A DNA stretch of 64,000 nucleotides from Mucilaginibacter lacusdianchii (GTDB lineage Bacteria > Bacteroidota > Bacteroidia > Sphingobacteriales > Sphingobacteriaceae): the NCBI RefSeq assembly GCF_009770985.1, contig NZ_WSRW01000001.1, forward strand, positions 1,178,001-1,242,000, read 5' to 3'. A program made the position numbers and the translations under genes. Below, piece after piece: positions 61,086-64,000 of the stretch. Within the stretch, counting starts at the first letter, position 1. Each line of letters starts with the position of its first letter. The notes under the pieces are model-generated. The model searched no databases and was not told the DNA's origin. It saw only the letters and a program-made list of their open reading frames with translations.

Positions 61086-61289
61086 GGTTTAAAAGTGACG
61101 ACTAGCGGGAAAGAATGTTTACTAAAGTATATTTTTATTATGATTTGACAAACAGTTTTTAACTTCTTGAATATATTAACAAAACGATCTTCTTTAGTTC
61201 TAAAGCTGGACGTTTATAGAAGCAAATAAATTAGTCAAATTCAATAACTATAAAAGGGACGATTGCAAAATCAAGCAATTGTTCCTTAC

Positions 61290-61619
61290 CTACAACTCAA
61301 AAATCCGCTCCATCAATACCCACTTTTCGCCGGGGCGGGCTTGCGGTAAAGGGCGCTGGTATTTCCACATCAGTTGTTCCCACTCCTGCACTTTGTCGTT
61401 GGCCGCATCAACTGCGGCCTTTTTGTCGAAACTGAATGTGTCGTTAACATCCATGATCATAAACAGGCGGTTGGCAAAACGGTAAATTTCCATTTGTGTA
61501 ATGCCTGCTTCAGTGATGCTTTGCAGTATTTCGGGCCATATGTTTTGGTGCCATTTTTCGTACTCGGCAATCAGTGCAGGGTCGTCGGCCAAATCAAGGG
61601 TAAAGCAATAGCGGTTCAT
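61290..61619 (-). CDS. rhaM: L-rhamnose mutarotase
   Basis: This 109-residue enzyme interconverts the alpha and beta forms of L-rhamnose. It starts with the typical RYCFTLDLADDP and has YEKWHQNIWPEILQSI, the ITQMEIYRFANRLFMIMDV strand pair and a C-terminal ARPGEKWVLMERIFEL. Active-site histidine and tyrosine are present. No other rhamnose gene is nearby; it may be co-transcribed with the glycosyltransferase upstream (19 bases apart). Confidence 0.92.
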   Translation of the reverse strand: MNRYCFTLDLADDPALIAEYEKWHQNIWPEILQSITEAGITQMEIYRFANRLFMIMDVNDTFSFDKKAAVDAANDKVQEWEQLMWKYQRPLPQARPGEKWVLMERIFEL

Positions 61620-61638
61620 GATCTGTAAGTTTTATGCA

Positions 61639-62850
61639 TTACGCCATTTGCGGCGACAGTTGCGCATTGATAATCTCGCCAAAGCTCTCGGTACGTTTTT
61701 CCCAACTGTTGTTGGCGGCTACGGCGCTGCGGTGTGCTACTACATTAGGCGCATTATCCTGCAAAGCGGCTTCAATAGCCTGATTAAACGCGTTGGCATC
61801 AGCAGCAAAACGTACGGCACCTTCGGTATATTGTTGTAAATCGGGATTGAAATCGGTAGATATAACCGGCTTGCCGGCTGCCAGGTATTCAAAAAGTTTT
61901 AGTGGGAACAAGGTGCGGCTTACTTCGTCTTTTTTAAACGGAATAATGGCTACGTCAAATCCTTTCAGCAACTGGGGCGCTTCATCATACAGTACCGGAC
62001 CTATAAATTTCACGTTAGGCGCTTTTAACAACTGTTCCGGGATATACTCAGGCCAGTGTGGTCCGGCCAGGATGAATGATTTATCAGCATTGGCGGCTAC
62101 CACAGCCACAAGCAACGGATAATCAATACGGCGCTCTATACTGCCAATATAGCCAATAACAGGCCGGCGTACATTGTTCAGTTTAGGATGAACCGGTACA
62201 GCCGGATCAAGCACTGTGGCAAAATGATGCACATCGGCGCCATTTGGTACTAAATATGTGTTAGGGTTTTGCTGCTTCTTCTCTTCGTAAAGCGCCTTAC
62301 TGGTACATATTACCAGGTTAGACGTTTTCACCAGTTCATTTTCAGATTGTATACCGTGTTTTATATCATATGGCACAATCATCGGATCTACACATTGGTA
62401 AACAGTATAGCTGGGTTTGATATATTTGGCCAGTCCAGGGTAATGAAAGTTGAAGGCATTGATATAAATGAAATTGGTAACCCCTTCACTTTTTAACGCT
62501 TTATTGATACGGCTGGAGAGCAGCAGTTCATTGAATTTTAAAGCCGCACGGTACAACTTACCCTCGGGCAAAAAATTGATGGGAAGCACCGGCGGACATA
62601 CAATGACTTTAAGCCCCGGCATATCAGTATCTTTTATACCGGTTGATGTTATCTTAAAATCATCCCTTCTCGATTTTACTTCTTCCCCTTTACGCTGCTG
62701 GATGTAGTCTTTCAGGGTAAACGGATACTCTATAAAAAACACTTTATTTTTTTTAGCCAAATTACGTGCTATAAAAAATGAGGTGGATTGTATAAAGCCA
62801 TCAAAACGGGTATTGCCTAAAATTACAATAAACTTGCCTTCTAATGTCAT
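61639..62850 (-). CDS. Glycosyltransferase (GT4/TuaH-like)
   Basis: This 403-residue enzyme transfers a sugar from an activated donor, probably in surface polysaccharide synthesis. The C-terminal donor-binding domain has RRPVIGYIGSIERRIDYPLL, the FDVAIIPFKKDE stretch and the conserved FPLKLFEYLAAGKPVIST, where the glutamate binds the donor. The N-terminus resembles TuaH-like proteins (VILGNTRFDGFIQSTSFFIA). No signal peptide is seen. Acceptor and sugar are unknown. It is the first gene of a possible operon with rhaM. Confidence 0.88.
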   Translation of the reverse strand: MTLEGKFIVILGNTRFDGFIQSTSFFIARNLAKKNKVFFIEYPFTLKDYIQQRKGEEVKSRRDDFKITSTGIKDTDMPGLKVIVCPPVLPINFLPEGKLYRAALKFNELLLSSRINKALKSEGVTNFIYINAFNFHYPGLAKYIKPSYTVYQCVDPMIVPYDIKHGIQSENELVKTSNLVICTSKALYEEKKQQNPNTYLVPNGADVHHFATVLDPAVPVHPKLNNVRRPVIGYIGSIERRIDYPLLVAVVAANADKSFILAGPHWPEYIPEQLLKAPNVKFIGPVLYDEAPQLLKGFDVAIIPFKKDEVSRTLFPLKLFEYLAAGKPVISTDFNPDLQQYTEGAVRFAADANAFNQAIEAALQDNAPNVVAHRSAVAANNSWEKRTESFGEIINAQLSPQMA

Positions 62851-63045
62851 GCGTTGGGGCTAGGTATACTAAAAAGTAGGTAAATTAACATATATATATC
62901 AGTATTCAGAAAAAACGATGCCAACTTTTTATTGCTGGCTTAGCCCAAACCGGAATGATGAAGTCAAAATCTTGTTTTAGCAAGAAGATTATAGCGCTCT
63001 GTTGAACGTTAAAGCAAGAAAAAGTTAAGGCTAACCGGCTTATAA

Positions 63046-63339
63046 ATGCACTTTCTTTTACCTAAATATTCTAAAAAGTTTTATAACTTCGAATGTCTTT
63101 TAGCCGTTCCTTTTATGCTTAGCCCATCTGATTACATTGTGCAACATATGGCGCACGTAAATTGTGCATTTCTAAAGCCTGGTGACCGCGTATATTACGA
63201 CCTGCGGTTCAAGAGTACCGTGCCTACCCTAATCATGTTCGAAACTTTGCTTAGCCGCCTTTATAAATTTAAACACATTAGCGGCGATAAATCTACCGGC
63301 AATATGGTAATCTTTGAAATTACAACGGTTAAGTTATAA
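63046..63339 (+). CDS. Small uncharacterised protein
   Basis: This 97-residue protein has no recognised motif. Its N-terminal 23 residues are hydrophobic-aromatic, and the ATG at 63115 (MLSPSDYIVQHMAHVNCAFLKPGDRVYYDL) may be the real start, giving 74 residues. The remaining part looks like a small alpha/beta domain. Function unknown. Confidence 0.5.
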   Translation: MHFLLPKYSKKFYNFECLLAVPFMLSPSDYIVQHMAHVNCAFLKPGDRVYYDLRFKSTVPTLIMFETLLSRLYKFKHISGDKSTGNMVIFEITTVKL

Positions 63340-63434
63340 TCACTATTACTTACTTGTATTACTGTTTGCAAACATTTTTTGTAACGTAGTAGTTATCATA
63401 CCTATATTTTAATGATAAACTTAATATTCGCACT

Positions 63435-63749
63435 ATGAGAAAAGGATGGTTTTTAGCAATGGCTATGTTTGGCCTGTTCAGCGTAAGCAGCACTTATGCA
63501 CAAACAGACTCAGTGAAAATAAAGGTAAAAAGGAACAAGTATAAAAAAGTGGTCAAAGCCAGCCCTCGTACAACACCTGCAGCTACTACTGTAAATGTTA
63601 ACACCACACCAGCTGCGCAAACCACTACAACTACAACCACCAGTAAACCGGCAGCGCGGCAAACATCGGTAGCCACCAAAAGCTCTGCAACGTCATCGCG
63701 GGTAGTACATAAAACCACAACTAAACGTTCGGCAGCACCTAAGCGTTAA
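63435..63749 (+). CDS. Secreted low-complexity Thr/Ala/Lys-rich protein
   Basis: This 104-residue protein has a signal peptide (MRKGWFLAMAMFGLFSVSSTYAQ) followed by a basic stretch (KIKVKRNKYKKVVKAS) and a long Thr/Ala/Pro-rich, disordered tail. Such tails occur in exported structural or linker proteins. Function is unknown. A strong terminator follows. Confidence 0.78.
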   Translation: MRKGWFLAMAMFGLFSVSSTYAQTDSVKIKVKRNKYKKVVKASPRTTPAATTVNVNTTPAAQTTTTTTTSKPAARQTSVATKSSATSSRVVHKTTTKRSAAPKR

Positions 63750-63782
63750 AGTTTAGCCAACATTTTACTATTTAAGCATTTG

Positions 63783-63810
63783 CAGGGCTTTTCATTATAG
63801 AAAAGCCCTG
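63783..63810 (+). terminator. Terminator after the Thr-rich protein gene
   Basis: CAGGGCTTTTC, ATTATA, GAAAAGCCCTG followed by TTTTATTTTT: perfect 11-bp arms and a T-run. Confidence 0.93.
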
Positions 63811-63984
63811 TTTTATTTTTGTGATACTTTGATTTAAGCCGTTTACCTACAAATCAGATAGCAAATAATTGCTTTGACAATCAATTGCTTATAGCTTTAA
63901 ATAAAAACTTTAATATCATTTCATTAAACCCTCCTGCAAAAAATCTATCTGAAAATTATAATTAGTTACTTAAACAATACGATT

Positions 63985-64000
63985 ATGAAAAAGATGATTT
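63985..64000 (+). CDS. Possible start of a further gene, cut by the window end
   Basis: The ATG at 63985 begins MKKMI, typical of a signal-peptide start, after a 175-bp AT-rich leader following the previous terminator. Only five codons are visible, so the identity is unknown. Confidence 0.4.

Noticed and set aside
63494..63718. Val-rich frame opposite the Thr-rich protein gene
   Set aside because: It is the shadow of ACx codons on the other strand; the plus-strand gene has a signal peptide and a terminator.
1..64000. CRISPR arrays, insertion sequences and rRNA genes
   Set aside because: No regularly spaced repeats, no transposase-like protein and no rRNA sequence were seen anywhere in the window.

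Overview
The window looks like a chromosome segment of a member of the Bacteroidota, most likely family Sphingobacteriaceae (a Mucilaginibacter or Pedobacter relative). The evidence is Bacteroidota-type promoters (TTTG, about 19-21 bases, then TAnnTTTG), almost no Shine-Dalgarno sequences, and typical families: a DUF4175-like protein, an S9A prolyl oligopeptidase, a MlaE/MlaF/MlaD cluster, SSC-type lipoproteins, ORF6N and Bacteroidota mobilization proteins. The genus is inferred.

Region 1 (1-4216) is ordinary chromosome: the end of a cystathionine gamma-synthase-type PLP enzyme, a GH3-like enzyme, a membrane-anchored HExxH protein and a TesA-like esterase.

Region 2 (4217-27823) is a 23.6-kb integrative and mobilizable element inserted at the 3' end of a tRNA-Pro(GGG) gene. 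A perfect 15-bp repeat marks both ends. A tyrosine recombinase sits beside the tRNA, with an excisionase-like HTH protein, a MobC/relaxase/coiled-coil mobilization set and a candidate oriT. No type IV secretion genes are visible, so a helper element would be needed for transfer. The cargo is mostly defence-like: (a) a five-gene, translationally coupled operon starting with Hachiman hamA-hamB and continuing with a likely ADP-ribosyltransferase-fold protein, an unknown protein and a GIY-YIG (T5orf172-like) protein; (b) a winged-helix plus PD-(D/E)xK nuclease gene; (c) a HEPN protein with a SWIM zinc-finger protein, divergent from an XRE regulator whose end carries an A9 slippery run; (d) a small protein, an HExxH metallopeptidase and a dCTP deaminase/dUTPase-fold protein behind a promoter flanked by a perfect palindrome; (e) a DUF2975, XRE and S41 peptidase cassette. 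Units (a) and (d) are the best candidates for something not yet described.

Region 3 (27824-64000) is mainly core chromosome: tRNA-Pro; DUF4175-like protein, RsbW-like ATPase and YbeY; glutathione peroxidase; PhoD-like phosphatase; an MBOAT/SGNH acetylation pair; an Mla-type lipid transporter; pirin; an ABC-F ATPase; a SNF2 helicase; an M14 peptidase gene whose signal peptide is broken by a stop codon; rhomboid; prolyl oligopeptidase; a McrB-N/HNH nuclease; a C-terminal processing protease; DinB; beta-barrel proteins; an uncharacterised AT-rich gene pair; RhaM; and a glycosyltransferase. Several clear hairpin terminators separate the units. A GC-rich structured stretch near 51.2 kb may be a non-coding RNA.
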